A stretch of 43,657 nucleotides of DNA from Chryseobacterium gleum. GTDB lineage: Bacteria; Bacteroidota; Bacteroidia; Flavobacteriales_F; PHOS-HE28. The DNA lies in NCBI GenBank assembly GCA_945872795.1, contig CAMCAZ010000030.1, positions 1 to 43,657 on the forward strand, written 5' to 3'. Made by a program: the position numbers and the translations under genes. The notes under the pieces are model-generated. The model was given only the letters and a program-made list of their open reading frames with translations. It was not told the origin of the DNA and did not search any database. Of the stretch, positions 31,743-40,432 are shown one piece after another. Numbering within the stretch: the stretch's first letter is position 1; each line of letters opens with the position of its first letter.

Positions 31743-33119
31743 GTGCAAGCAACAGACCAGTACATCAAGTCCAACGAGGACCGCTTCCTGAACGAACTGC
31801 TGGACCTGCTGCGCGTGCCCAGCGTCAGCGCCGACCCCAAGTACAAGGCGGACGTGGCCCGCTGTGCCGAAATGGTCAGGGTGCGCATGCAGGAGGCCGG
31901 CCTGGACAAGGTGGAGGTCTGCCCTACCGCCGGCCATCCCATCGTGTACGGGGAGAAGATGATCGACCCAACACTGCCGACCGTATTGGTATACGGCCAC
32001 TATGACGTACAACCTCCTGACCCACTGGACCTTTGGCACAGCGGCCCCTTTGAGCCGGTGATCAAGGAGGGAATGATCTACGCCCGTGGCAGTGCCGACG
32101 ACAAGGGCCAGTTCTACATGCACGTGAAGGCCATCGAGGCCATGATGCAAAGCGGAGGACTGCCCTGCAATGTGAAGGTGATGATCGAGGGCGAGGAGGA
32201 AGTGGGCTCGGACAACCTCGGCCTCTTCGTGGCCAACAACAAGGAGCGCCTGAAGGCGGATGTGGTGCTGATCAGCGACACCTCCATGATCGCCAACGAC
32301 ACGCCGAGCATCAATACCGGCCTGCGCGGACTGAGCTACGTGGAAGTGGAAGTGACCGGCCCGAACCGGGACCTGCACAGCGGTGTGTACGGTGGAGCGG
32401 TGGCCAACCCGATCAACGCCCTGTGCGAGATGATCGCCAGCCTGCACGATGCCGACCGCCGCATCACCATCCCAGGGTTCTATGAGGCCGTGCAGGAGCT
32501 GAGCGCTGCCGAACGCGCCGCTTTGGCCGAGGCCCCTTTCGATGAGGAAGAGTACAAGAAGGACCTGAACATCAGTGCAGTACGTGGCGAGAAGGGCTAT
32601 TCCAGCGAGGAGCGCAGCAGCATCCGCCCGACGTTGGACGTGAACGGGATCTGGGGAGGCTATATCGGCGAGGGGGCCAAGACCGTGCTGCCATCCAAGG
32701 CCTACGCCAAGCTGAGCATGCGCCTGGTGCCGAACCAGAAGAGCGATGCCATCACCAAGCTGTTCAAAGACCATTTCGAGAAGATCGCTCCTCCCGGCAT
32801 CCGGGTGGTGGTGAAGCCCCATCACGGTGGTGAGGCTGCCGTGACGCCCATCGACAGCCCTGCGTACCTGGCCGCCAGCAAGGCCATGGAGGAGACCTTC
32901 GGCAAGAAGCCGATCCCCACCCGGGGCGGTGGAAGCATCCCCATCGTGGCCCTGTTCGAACAGGAGCTGGGACTGAAGACCGTGCTTTTCGGTTTCGGTC
33001 TGGATTCGGACAACATCCACAGCCCGAACGAGAAGTACGGGGTGTTCAACTACTTCATGGGCATCCGCACCATTCCGCGCTTCTTCCAGCACTTTGCCGC
33101 CTCCGGCTTCAAGGCGTGA
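31743..33119 (+). CDS. M20-family metallodipeptidase
   Basis: A 458-residue di-zinc peptidase of the carnosinase/Cys-Gly dipeptidase branch of M20. Zinc and catalytic motifs: VLVYGHYDVQPPDPLDLW (His ligand and catalytic Asp), YARGSADDKGQ (bridging Asp), IEGEEEVGSDNL (catalytic Glu pair), LISDTSM (Asp) and NIHSPNEKYG (His) near the C-terminus. The lid/dimerisation domain (about 200-370) has NRDLHSGVYGGAVANPINAL. Enzymes of this group split dipeptides in the cytosol; exact specificity cannot be read. The start is GTG 31743, because relatives begin a few residues before IKSNEDRFLNELLDLLRVPSVS and the -7 box lies just upstream. No signal peptide. It is a single gene or followed loosely by the lipoprotein gene. 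Confidence 0.93.
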   Translation: MQATDQYIKSNEDRFLNELLDLLRVPSVSADPKYKADVARCAEMVRVRMQEAGLDKVEVCPTAGHPIVYGEKMIDPTLPTVLVYGHYDVQPPDPLDLWHSGPFEPVIKEGMIYARGSADDKGQFYMHVKAIEAMMQSGGLPCNVKVMIEGEEEVGSDNLGLFVANNKERLKADVVLISDTSMIANDTPSINTGLRGLSYVEVEVTGPNRDLHSGVYGGAVANPINALCEMIASLHDADRRITIPGFYEAVQELSAAERAALAEAPFDEEEYKKDLNISAVRGEKGYSSEERSSIRPTLDVNGIWGGYIGEGAKTVLPSKAYAKLSMRLVPNQKSDAITKLFKDHFEKIAPPGIRVVVKPHHGGEAAVTPIDSPAYLAASKAMEETFGKKPIPTRGGGSIPIVALFEQELGLKTVLFGFGLDSDNIHSPNEKYGVFNYFMGIRTIPRFFQHFAASGFKA

Positions 33120-33207
33120 GCGGGCGCGGTACGGCGTTTGACAGGCCTTCGGCATGAACCACCTTCCAACGGTGCACCGCGTTAAGCGCATCGGAAATAC
33201 AGGACCG

Positions 33208-33672
33208 ATGAGAACGGCGGTGTTCTATGCGCCACTGTTCGTCATTCCACTGCTGGCCGCAAGCTGTTCGGCGTATGAAGAGGTCGAACTGAAGGACATC
33301 ACCCATGTGGAGGTGCTGCATATGGACGGCCGCACGATCGCCCTGCGGGTGGACGCCTTGGTGTCCAACCCCAACGGGTCCAAGATCCACGTGGAGGACC
33401 CGGACGTGGACCTGTACATGAACGACCAATACGTGGGCAAGGGTGCGCTGGACTCCGCGCTGGTCCTTGACAGGAACAGCACCAAGGTCTACCCCATCCA
33501 CCTGCATGCCGACCTGGCCGGCGGACCGCTCCTGATGATGCTGCTATCGGGCGCCCTCTCCGGAGAGATGAAGCTCGGGGTCAAAGGCACTGTGGTGGGT
33601 CGATCGGGCCTGTTGCGCAAACGCTTCCCCTTCGAGCTGGAGGAACGCATCGACCTGCGCTCAAGACCCTGA
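33208..33672 (+). CDS. LEA14-like lipoprotein
   Basis: A 154-residue protein with a lipoprotein signal (APLFVIPLLAASC, Cys18). The mature part has the LEA type 2/WHy-like beta sandwich pattern (ELKDITHVEVLHMDG, IALRVDALVSNPNGSKIHVEDPDVDLYMN, YPIHLHADLAGG, KLGVKGTVVGRSGLLRKRFPFELEERIDL). Such domains are found in stress-linked and membrane-associated proteins without enzymatic activity. ATG 33208 is selected over 33154 because the signal peptide starts there. Its 3' end overlaps the convergent membrane protein gene by 12 nt (33661-33672). Confidence 0.8.
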   Translation: MRTAVFYAPLFVIPLLAASCSAYEEVELKDITHVEVLHMDGRTIALRVDALVSNPNGSKIHVEDPDVDLYMNDQYVGKGALDSALVLDRNSTKVYPIHLHADLAGGPLLMMLLSGALSGEMKLGVKGTVVGRSGLLRKRFPFELEERIDLRSRP

Positions 33673-34239
33673 GACGAAGGGCTCCTTCCGCACCACCACC
33701 GGAATGCCGAAGAGCCCATCGGCCAGCGACACGTGGACCCGATCACCCACGATGGCATAGCTGTCGCGGTGCGATGCCCGGGCGAAGGGGTACGCTGCCA
33801 GGAAATCGTCGCGGAACTCGTAGAAGAGCACGCCGTTGACCTGCTCCACCTTCCGCACATCATGGTCCGTGACCTGCACCGGGCCATGGCCCAGGTAGTT
33901 GGTCCACAGCAGCAGGCTGGTGAAGATGGGGCCCACGGCCAGCAGGTTGAACAGGAACCATTCCAGTCGCTCCATCCCCAGTCGCAGCCCCGATCGCGCA
34001 TAACCGATGATGTTGCCCCCGAAGCAGAACCCCAGGAAGACACGGAACAGCACATCGGGGTCCATCAAGGTCCACGGCACCACGGTGAAGAGGGTGCCCA
34101 GGGCCACGAAGATCCCCAGGCCCATCAGGGTTCCCGGCCATTGCTGGTCGCGCACCCTCCCTTTCACCGCACGGTGTTGATGGGCAGGCCCGGCACCGCG
34201 TCCGGCGGACACCACGCCGCTGTTCCTTTGGGGTGACAT
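33661..34239 (-). CDS. three-helix membrane protein with C-terminal soluble domain, unknown function
   Basis: A 192-residue protein. It has a basic N-terminal tail (about 1-35, with [20 protein letters not shown]), three transmembrane helices (about 38-58 [20 protein letters not shown]; 63-81 [18 protein letters not shown]; 93-113 [22 protein letters not shown]), then about 80 soluble residues ([50 protein letters not shown]). No family recognised. The best start codon (CAT at 34237-34239) overlaps, in the opposite direction, the ATG of the DUF255 gene at 34238. A shorter start at Met39 (34125) would remove that overlap but lose the basic tail. Its end overlaps the LEA14-like gene by 12 nt. 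Confidence 0.7.
   Translation of the reverse strand: MSPQRNSGVVSAGRGAGPAHQHRAVKGRVRDQQWPGTLMGLGIFVALGTLFTVVPWTLMDPDVLFRVFLGFCFGGNIIGYARSGLRLGMERLEWFLFNLLAVGPIFTSLLLWTNYLGHGPVQVTDHDVRKVEQVNGVLFYEFRDDFLAAYPFARASHRDSYAIVGDRVHVSLADGLFGIPVVVRKEPFVSGS
34223..34230 (+). promoter_or_regulatory. -7-like box of the DUF255 gene
   Basis: TTCCTTTG differs from TAnnTTTG by one base (T for A) and lies 7 nt before ATG 34238, the same near-leaderless layout as the sensor kinase. It falls inside the N-terminal codons of the divergent membrane protein if that gene starts at 34239. Confidence 0.4.
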
Positions 34240-36271
34240 GGCAGCGAAGGAAGAGAACAGGACGCGAACCGCCAACCGGCTCGCCCAGGAAAGCAGTCCC
34301 TACCTGCTGCAGCATGCCCACAATCCGGTGGACTGGCACCCCTGGGGCGATGAGGCCTTTGCCAAGGCCAGGGCGGAGAACAAGCTCGTATTGGTGAGCA
34401 TCGGCTACAGCAGCTGCCACTGGTGCCATGTGATGGAACGGGAGTGTTTCGAGAACGACGCCATCGCGGCCGTAATGAACGCCCATTACGTCTGCATCAA
34501 GGTGGACCGCGAGGAACGGCCGGATGTGGACCACGTGTACATGGCCGCCGTGCAGTTGCTCACCGGCCGTGGTGGCTGGCCCCTGAACTGTTTCACCCTC
34601 CCCGATGGCCGCCCCATGCATGGCGGAACGTACTTCCCGCCTGCCCAGTGGCAACAGGTGCTGGAAGGCCTGCACGCCACCTGGCAGCGCGAACCCGAGC
34701 GGGTGGTGCATCACGCCGAAAAACTACGCTTGGGGATCGTGGCCAGCGATGTGATCGAACCCGTGGAGAGCGATACTCCCTTCGATGTGCGGGTGCTCGA
34801 CCAGTTCGTCGCCGCCCTGAAACCCCGTTTCGACCGCCTGTATGGCGGCACGGACCGTGCGCCGAAATTCCCCCTGCCGAACGAGCTCCAGTTCCTGCTC
34901 CGACAGGGCCTGCTGGGCCGCGACGATGAACTGCTGGACCATGTGCGATTGACCTTGGAACGCATGGCCACCGGTGGGATCTTCGACCAGCTGGGGGGAG
35001 GCTTCGCCCGCTACAGCACCGATGTGCTCTGGAAGGTGCCGCATTTCGAGAAGATGCTGTACGACAATGCCCAGTTGGTAAGCCTGTACAGCGAAGCATA
35101 CCAGCACGAAGCGCGTCCGCTGTACCAGCGCACCGTACGCCGGACCCTGGACTTCATCGCCCGGGAGATGACCGCACCGGACGGGCTGTGGTACAGCGCG
35201 CTGGATGCCGATACCGAAGGCGTGGAGGGACGCTACTACATCTGGCAGCGGCAGGAACTGGAGGCCTTACTGGGCATGGAGTTCGACCTTGCCGCAGCCT
35301 ACTATTCCGTGAACGAACGCGGGCACTGGGAACACGGGGAGCACATCCTGCTGCGGCCGGCTGATGACGCGGTATTCGCTGCGGAGTTCGGCATCAGTGC
35401 CGAAGAGCTGGGCATGCGCATCGCCGCTATTGAGGGCATCCTGCTGAAGGCCCGTGACCAGCGCACCCGCCCAGGACTGGATGACAAGTGCCTGACAAGC
35501 TGGAACGCGCTGATGGTGAGGGCCCATTGCGATGCCTTTGCAGCCTTCCGGGAACAGCGCTGGCTGCAGGCTGCGGTGACCGGCATGGAGCGCGCACTGG
35601 CCTGCTGCAAACGACCCGATGGTGGGCTGTGGCACAGCGTGAAGGCCGGCAGGGCCACCATCAATGGCTACCTCGAGGACCACAGCTTCATGATCGAGGC
35701 GCTCCTGAGCCTGTACCAAGTGAGCTTCGACGAGCGCTGGCTCCAGGAGGCGCGCGCCCTGGCAGAGCACGTCATCCGGCACTACCACGACCCCGGCACC
35801 GGGCTGTTCCACTTCACCAGCGACCTGGACCCGCCACTGATCACCCGGCATCGGGAGGTCACAGATTCGGTGATCCCGTCATCCAATTCGAGCCTGGCCC
35901 GATCCTTCTTCGTGCTGGGCCTTCTATTCGATGACAAGCGCTACAGCGACCTGAGCGATCGCATGCTCACTGCCATGCTGGCGCGGATGCTGGAGCATCC
36001 CATGGGCCATGCCAACTGGGCCCAACTTTTGCAGTTCCACGCGTATCCATTCGCAGAGATCGCCATCACCGGACCGACCGCAGTGGAGCTTCGTGCACAG
36101 TTCGCCCCGCATTTCATCCCCAACAGCATCTTCCTCGGTAGCCGCACCACATCCGACCTGCCCCTGCTCGCCGGTAAACCAAGCGCCGATGGACAGATCT
36201 TTGTGTGCGTGGACCATGCCTGCAAGTTGCCCGTGTTGACCGTGGAAGAAGCCATCCGTTCGTTGCCATGA
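34238..36271 (+). CDS. DUF255 thioredoxin-like protein (YyaL/SPATA20 family)
   Basis: A 677-residue protein. The N-terminal thioredoxin-like domain (about 15-180) begins with the family signature [22 protein letters not shown] and has Cys60-His-Trp-Cys63 in [11 protein letters not shown], followed by [22 protein letters not shown] and GGWPLNCF. The rest is an (alpha/alpha)-barrel like N-acylglucosamine 2-epimerase/glycosidase folds ([77 protein letters not shown]). No signal peptide, so cytosolic. Human SPATA20 and B. subtilis YyaL belong here, and the function is unsettled. It is full length. The ATGA at its end starts the next gene. Confidence 0.92.
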   Translation: MAAKEENRTRTANRLAQESSPYLLQHAHNPVDWHPWGDEAFAKARAENKLVLVSIGYSSCHWCHVMERECFENDAIAAVMNAHYVCIKVDREERPDVDHVYMAAVQLLTGRGGWPLNCFTLPDGRPMHGGTYFPPAQWQQVLEGLHATWQREPERVVHHAEKLRLGIVASDVIEPVESDTPFDVRVLDQFVAALKPRFDRLYGGTDRAPKFPLPNELQFLLRQGLLGRDDELLDHVRLTLERMATGGIFDQLGGGFARYSTDVLWKVPHFEKMLYDNAQLVSLYSEAYQHEARPLYQRTVRRTLDFIAREMTAPDGLWYSALDADTEGVEGRYYIWQRQELEALLGMEFDLAAAYYSVNERGHWEHGEHILLRPADDAVFAAEFGISAEELGMRIAAIEGILLKARDQRTRPGLDDKCLTSWNALMVRAHCDAFAAFREQRWLQAAVTGMERALACCKRPDGGLWHSVKAGRATINGYLEDHSFMIEALLSLYQVSFDERWLQEARALAEHVIRHYHDPGTGLFHFTSDLDPPLITRHREVTDSVIPSSNSSLARSFFVLGLLFDDKRYSDLSDRMLTAMLARMLEHPMGHANWAQLLQFHAYPFAEIAITGPTAVELRAQFAPHFIPNSIFLGSRTTSDLPLLAGKPSADGQIFVCVDHACKLPVLTVEEAIRSLP

Positions 36272-37167
36272 AACGCATCCTCATCGTCCTTTCCCTGATC
36301 CTCCCGCTTGCCGCCGCCGCGCAGATGGTGGCCGTGCGTCCCGGCACCGACGACCCGGGAGAGCTGGTGTTCAACGAGACCTTCATCGCCCGGAACCGTG
36401 TGAAGGCCGTGGTGGGCCAGCGTCTTGTCAAGCGGGACAACCAGCCGATGTATCCCCAGAAGGAGAAGCACCTGTACCGCTTCGACACGCAGGGGCGCAC
36501 CACCTACGCCAACCACTCCTACGGACAACCGGGCAGTGGCCGGGACACCACCTCGATGATGGTGACCTACGACGAGAACGGCCTGGTGAAGCAGCGCATG
36601 CGGAACGACCTGTCGGGTCACTTCGCCCTGAACATTGAGCGGGATGCCGAGGGCCGTGCCGTGCGCCAGACCTACACGCGGATCGCCAATCTGGGCACCG
36701 ACCGCTACGCGCTGCAACCCGGCGAGGTCACCGCGATAAGCGACGAGCACTACCGCCATGAGGTGATCAACGACAGCTGCTGGCGCCAGGTGTTCCTGAA
36801 CGAACTGGGGCTGCCTTACCGTGAACAGGTGCACCGCAAGGACCGCCTGGGATATCTGCGGAGCATCGAGGACCGATACCTGATCAGCAACCGCACCTCA
36901 CGGATCACCTTCCGCTACGATGAACAGGGGCGGCTGGCCGAACGCACCGAGCAACCCGACCTGCAGCGGCCGAGGACCATGCGCCGCACCTGGACCTATG
37001 ACCAGGCGGGAAACGTGATCTCCGGAACCTTATGGCATGACGATGTGCAGATGGACCAGGATGAATACCTCTACGAGGAACATTCGATGCTGCTGAAGGC
37101 CCGCCTGACCCGGAACATCGCCAGTGGCATCATTCATGTGGTGCGGTATACTACCGAACACTACTGA
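36268..37167 (+). CDS. secreted protein with YD/RHS-like repeats
   Basis: A 299-residue protein with a signal peptide ([18 protein letters not shown]). The mature part contains repeated beta-hairpin motifs of the YD/RHS kind: [49 protein letters not shown] and [13 protein letters not shown]. The copies are separated by 20-80 residues, so this is not a full RHS shell. No toxin or anchor domain is visible and the C-terminus ([10 protein letters not shown]) lacks a sorting signal. The ATG overlaps the stop of the DUF255 gene by 4 nt and the stop overlaps the next ATG by 1 nt, so all three are probably translated together. Function unknown. Confidence 0.75.
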   Translation: MKRILIVLSLILPLAAAAQMVAVRPGTDDPGELVFNETFIARNRVKAVVGQRLVKRDNQPMYPQKEKHLYRFDTQGRTTYANHSYGQPGSGRDTTSMMVTYDENGLVKQRMRNDLSGHFALNIERDAEGRAVRQTYTRIANLGTDRYALQPGEVTAISDEHYRHEVINDSCWRQVFLNELGLPYREQVHRKDRLGYLRSIEDRYLISNRTSRITFRYDEQGRLAERTEQPDLQRPRTMRRTWTYDQAGNVISGTLWHDDVQMDQDEYLYEEHSMLLKARLTRNIASGIIHVVRYTTEHY

Positions 37168-37667
37168 TGATCCGCGCGCTCATCGTCTTCCAACTGCTGC
37201 TGCCTGCGGTCCTGAGCGCGCAGCAAGGACTCATCCGTTGGGCCTACGGACCCTTCGGCCAGGTGGGCGATGCGGCATTCGTAGTGGAGCGCGACCGGAT
37301 CTATCAGGCGGTGGGTCCCTTCGGCCAGAAAGGCCCCTGCATATACGTGTTCAACGCCGGGGAGGTGTACCACAGCGCCGATGCCTTCGGCTCCAAGGGA
37401 CAGGGCGCGTTCCGCGCCGAGGGCGGCAATTTCTTTCGCTGCCAGGGCTCGTTCTGCTCCAAAGGCAGCTGTTCCCTGATCCTGGAAGGCGCCAAGGTGT
37501 TCCGCGGTGATGGCGCCTTCTGCACCAAGGCGGAAGGAGCCTTCCTCATCGAGGGCAACACGGTATTCCTGGCCGAAGGACCTTTCGCACGCAAGACCGA
37601 TGGCATCCTCCAGGTGGAAGGTGATGTGCCGATGATCGCGCTGCTGGCCGTCCTGTCCGGGTTGTGA
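37167..37667 (+). CDS. small secreted protein of six 22-residue tandem repeats
   Basis: A 166-residue protein with a signal peptide (IRALIVFQLLLPAVLSAQ). From about residue 28 it consists of six consecutive repeats of exactly 22 residues, starting GPFGQVG, GPFGQKG, DAFGSKG, GSFCSKG, GAFCTKA and GPFARKT. The consensus is GxFxxKGxxxFxxEGxxVFxxx. The regular Gly, Phe and Glu-Gly positions suggest stacked two-strand units (beta-solenoid or hairpin array) with a charged face. Cysteines in repeats 2-5 may form disulfides. Its ATG overlaps the previous stop by one base (TGATG). I recognise no named family. It is likely periplasmic or extracellular. Confidence 0.75.
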   Translation: MIRALIVFQLLLPAVLSAQQGLIRWAYGPFGQVGDAAFVVERDRIYQAVGPFGQKGPCIYVFNAGEVYHSADAFGSKGQGAFRAEGGNFFRCQGSFCSKGSCSLILEGAKVFRGDGAFCTKAEGAFLIEGNTVFLAEGPFARKTDGILQVEGDVPMIALLAVLSGL

Positions 37668-37711
37668 AGGCCCCTCCCGCTGCTTAACATTGCATGACCA
37701 ACATCACAGTC

Positions 37712-38149
37712 ATGCGCACGCAAGTCCTCCTCGCTTTGGCCCTGTCCGTTATGCTTGGTGCCTGCACCCGGGATGACGATACCGATGCCCGACCACCCTT
37801 CAGCGAACAGGAGCTCAGCGGTTATGAGTTCGGGTTCAAGGTGAAGGCCGAGGACTGGGAGACGCAGGGTACCCCGGGCGATGACACGCAGGGATATTCC
37901 GCCATCAGCGAGGTGTATCTACTCACGGAAGAGATCATCCAGAACGGTACCGTCCGCGTGTATGTGCAGCGTGGCATCAACAACTGGGCGGAACTGCCCA
38001 TGCAGGCCTCGCAGAACGCTCCTCACGGCGTCAACTGGCGCTTCACGTGCCGGGCCGGATCCGTGCAGGTGCTGATGGACCGCAACGGTGAGTCCTTCGA
38101 CCCGCCGGGTGAGCTGATGGTGTTCAAGGTGGTGGTCTTCCCGGGATAA
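37712..38149 (+). CDS. small lipoprotein, unknown function
   Basis: A 145-residue protein with a lipoprotein signal (RTQVLLALALSVMLGAC, Cys18). A Asp/Glu-rich linker (TRDDDTDARPP) follows and then a compact, mostly beta domain (YEFGFKVKAEDWETQG, YSAISEVYLLTEEIIQNGTVRVYVQRG, WRFTCRAGSVQVLMDR, GELMVFKVVVFPG). An in-frame ATG at 37694 adds MTNITV and cannot be excluded. The pattern resembles small Bacteroidota lipoproteins often left as hypothetical. It is 44 nt after the repeat protein gene, or 26 nt with the longer start, and may belong to the same transcript. It ends 6 nt from the convergent tsaB stop. Confidence 0.75.
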   Translation: MRTQVLLALALSVMLGACTRDDDTDARPPFSEQELSGYEFGFKVKAEDWETQGTPGDDTQGYSAISEVYLLTEEIIQNGTVRVYVQRGINNWAELPMQASQNAPHGVNWRFTCRAGSVQVLMDRNGESFDPPGELMVFKVVVFPG

Positions 38150-38155
38150 CACCGG

Positions 38156-38845
38156 TCACCGGCCGGGCACCTCCTTCGCCTTGCCCACGTTGGCGGCCTT
38201 GCCATAGGCCGGTACCAGGTAGGCGAGGTCATCGTGCTCGCCGGCTGAAAGTCGCTCTTCCGCGTCTTTCAGCATGGCGCCCGCCGAAGGCCGGATACCT
38301 CCCAAGTGAATGATCGTAGCGTGGGCGGACCAGAGATCGGCCACCTTGTCGGCCCCATCACCGAACACCGTTCGCGGACCGACCTCCATGGCCCAGGCCT
38401 CGTCCAGGATCAGGGGTGCGACATCCGACAAGGGCTTTCCTTCTGCAGCATGCGGCTGCGTGAACACCTCCATGCGGCGTGCATCGATCATGGGCCACAG
38501 GATGCCATGGAGCGTTCCGCAGTTGGCGCGTGCTGCCTGCACCAAGGTGCCCAGGGTGTTCAGCCCGATGATGGGCTTGTCCAGCGCATAGCACAGGCCC
38601 TTGGCGGCACTGAGGCCGATCCGCAGTCCGGTGTACGAGCCGGGCCCGATGCCCACGGCCACGGCATCGAGGTCCGTGAGCGACAGACCGCTCTCGGCCA
38701 TCACCTCGGCGATGAACAGGTTCACCTTCTCGGCGTGGATGTGCTGGTCACTCTCCAACTCACGCAGGGCCAGGATCTCTCCATCGCGCCCCAAGGCGAC
38801 GCTGCACAGTTTGGTGGCGGTCTCGATGGCGAGGATCAGTGGCAT
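38156..38845 (-). CDS. tsaB: tRNA threonylcarbamoyladenosine biosynthesis protein TsaB
   Basis: A 229-residue ASKHA-fold protein. With TsaD and TsaE, TsaB forms the complex that transfers threonylcarbamoyl to A37 of ANN-decoding tRNAs. Signature: LILAIETATKLCSVAL, HIHAEKVNLFIAEVM, then AVAVGIGPGSYTGLRIGLSAAKGLCYAL and GLNTLGTLVQAA, with a shorter second half than TsaD, as usual for TsaB. It lies 38 nt after the TolC-family gene in the same direction, so they may share a transcript. No function beyond the essential tRNA modification is implied. Confidence 0.94.
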   Translation of the reverse strand: MPLILAIETATKLCSVALGRDGEILALRELESDQHIHAEKVNLFIAEVMAESGLSLTDLDAVAVGIGPGSYTGLRIGLSAAKGLCYALDKPIIGLNTLGTLVQAARANCGTLHGILWPMIDARRMEVFTQPHAAEGKPLSDVAPLILDEAWAMEVGPRTVFGDGADKVADLWSAHATIIHLGGIRPSAGAMLKDAEERLSAGEHDDLAYLVPAYGKAANVGKAKEVPGR

Positions 38846-38883
38846 GCGCCGCGAAGGAACCGCACCCGATCGGGAACGACAAG

Positions 38884-40302
38884 TTAAAGTGTGAGCGGCA
38901 GGCCCTGCAGGATCTCCAGGGACTTGAGCGCCATCAGATAGCTGTAGCGCGCAGTGATCATGTCCGCGTTGGACCGGTTCAGGTTGGCCTTGGCGGTGCT
39001 CAGCTCCAAGGCGGTCACGGCGCCCTGTTCAAAGCGTTCATTGGCATAGCGCAGCGATTCACCGGAGGCCTCGAAGGCGTTCAGGGCTGCGCGGTACTGG
39101 CGGAAGGAGGCGCGCTGATCGGCGATGGCCTGCTGCACATTGAGCTGCAACTGCTGCTCCTGGTCGGTCTGTTGAAGCCGCGCCTGCTCATAGCGGATGC
39201 GGGCCTGCTGGGTGCCCGTCCGGGTGCGCAGGTTGTTGAAGATCGGGATGCTCAGCGTCCAGGCGGTCGAGTAGTTGACGTTGTCCTGCAACTGCTCCCC
39301 GAAGGACTTGGTGGCCGTGTTATAGGATACGTTCGGCGTGTACACCGCTTCACCGGAGGCCGTGGAACCTGCCAGGACCGGTGCACCGAAAATGGGTTCG
39401 CCCACCACGATCTTGTCCAGGCCCGAATAGCCCGAAGCCACGTTGGCGCTGAACTGGAGCGATGGGATGCCGCCCGCCCTGGCGATCTCCACGGAACGCT
39501 CCGCGCTCTCCACATTGAGCTTTGTTCGTTTGTAGGCGGGATGCGTCTCCAGGACACGCACCATGACCTGCTCCACACTGGCGGTGGGTTCCTGGGGCTC
39601 GAAGGACTGGAGCTCCGGTGCGGTGATGCTGAAGGCCTGCGACTCCTGCGGGGAAAGCTGCAGCAATTGGGCCATGCGCAGCCGTGCCTGCTGGTACTGG
39701 TTCTCGGCGGTGATGATGTCGTACTCCTCCCGGGCGAGCTGCGAGCGGATGTCCAGCAGTTCCACGCGGGCGGTGCGGCCCGCCTCCACAAGGGCTTCGG
39801 TGAGGGTGATCTGCTCCCGCGTGCGGTCCGCATTGATGGTCGCCGCCCGGATGCGCTCCTCGGCGCTCAGCATCTCCATGAAGCGGGCCACCACGGCCGA
39901 AAGCACATCGACACGGGCGGCCGCCAGGGCCTCCTCGGCCGAGAGCCGGTCGATCTCGGAGCGCTTGAACTGGTTCTGCTGGCTGAGGCCACCGAACAGC
40001 GTCCAGTTGCTGCCCAGGTAGAAGTTGTTGGTGCGAACACGGTCCGTGGCGAACTGGTTGGTGTATCGGTCAATGGTCTGACCCCAGTTGTAGCCGTGCG
40101 TGGCAGCGGCGTTCAGGTCGGGCAGGAAGCCCCATTTGGCACCGCGCTCCCCTTCCACCGCGAAGTCCCGGTCGTAGGCGGCCGCGCGGATGCTCAGGTT
40201 CTTGTCCTCGGCACGGGCCACACATTGCTCCAGGGTCCATGCGCCTTGGGCGTGGACATCGAACATGGACAGGATGAACAGGATGGGAAGGAAGGAGCGC
40301 AT
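38884..40302 (-). CDS. TolC-family outer-membrane efflux protein
   Basis: A 472-residue outer-membrane factor. The signal peptide is RSFLPILFILSMFDVHAQ. TolC repeats follow: WTLEQCVARAEDKNLSIRAA begins the first helical hairpin, with long coiled-coil helices (LDIRSQLAREEYDIITAENQYQQARLRMAQLLQL) and a matching second repeat (SIPIFNNLRTRTGTQQARIRYEQARLQQTDQEQQLQLNVQQAIAD). Such trimers form the outer duct of RND or ABC exporters, but no pump gene lies in the window. Start is ATG at 40300-40302; the longer frame upstream runs through the promoter box at 40341-40348. It lies between the OmpA-family gene and tsaB. Confidence 0.92.
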   Translation of the reverse strand: MRSFLPILFILSMFDVHAQGAWTLEQCVARAEDKNLSIRAAAYDRDFAVEGERGAKWGFLPDLNAAATHGYNWGQTIDRYTNQFATDRVRTNNFYLGSNWTLFGGLSQQNQFKRSEIDRLSAEEALAAARVDVLSAVVARFMEMLSAEERIRAATINADRTREQITLTEALVEAGRTARVELLDIRSQLAREEYDIITAENQYQQARLRMAQLLQLSPQESQAFSITAPELQSFEPQEPTASVEQVMVRVLETHPAYKRTKLNVESAERSVEIARAGGIPSLQFSANVASGYSGLDKIVVGEPIFGAPVLAGSTASGEAVYTPNVSYNTATKSFGEQLQDNVNYSTAWTLSIPIFNNLRTRTGTQQARIRYEQARLQQTDQEQQLQLNVQQAIADQRASFRQYRAALNAFEASGESLRYANERFEQGAVTALELSTAKANLNRSNADMITARYSYLMALKSLEILQGLPLTL

Positions 40303-40340
40303 GCCGATCGGTCCGGGCCTTGGGGGGCACTCGGAGCAAC

Positions 40341-40348
40341 CAAAATTA
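40341..40348 (-). promoter_or_regulatory. TAATTTTG -7 box of the TolC-family gene
   Basis: An exact match to TAnnTTTG on the minus strand, 38 nt before the ATG at 40302, within the 130-nt gap after the OmpA-family gene. It supports the shorter TolC start. Confidence 0.55.
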
Positions 40349-40432
40349 TCCGGTAGCGGTCGCAAGACCGGTGCCTTATGACGAACGGTGGAGTTCCGGG
40401 GCGAAAGGTGCCGTGCGGCCCGCCCGACCCGA

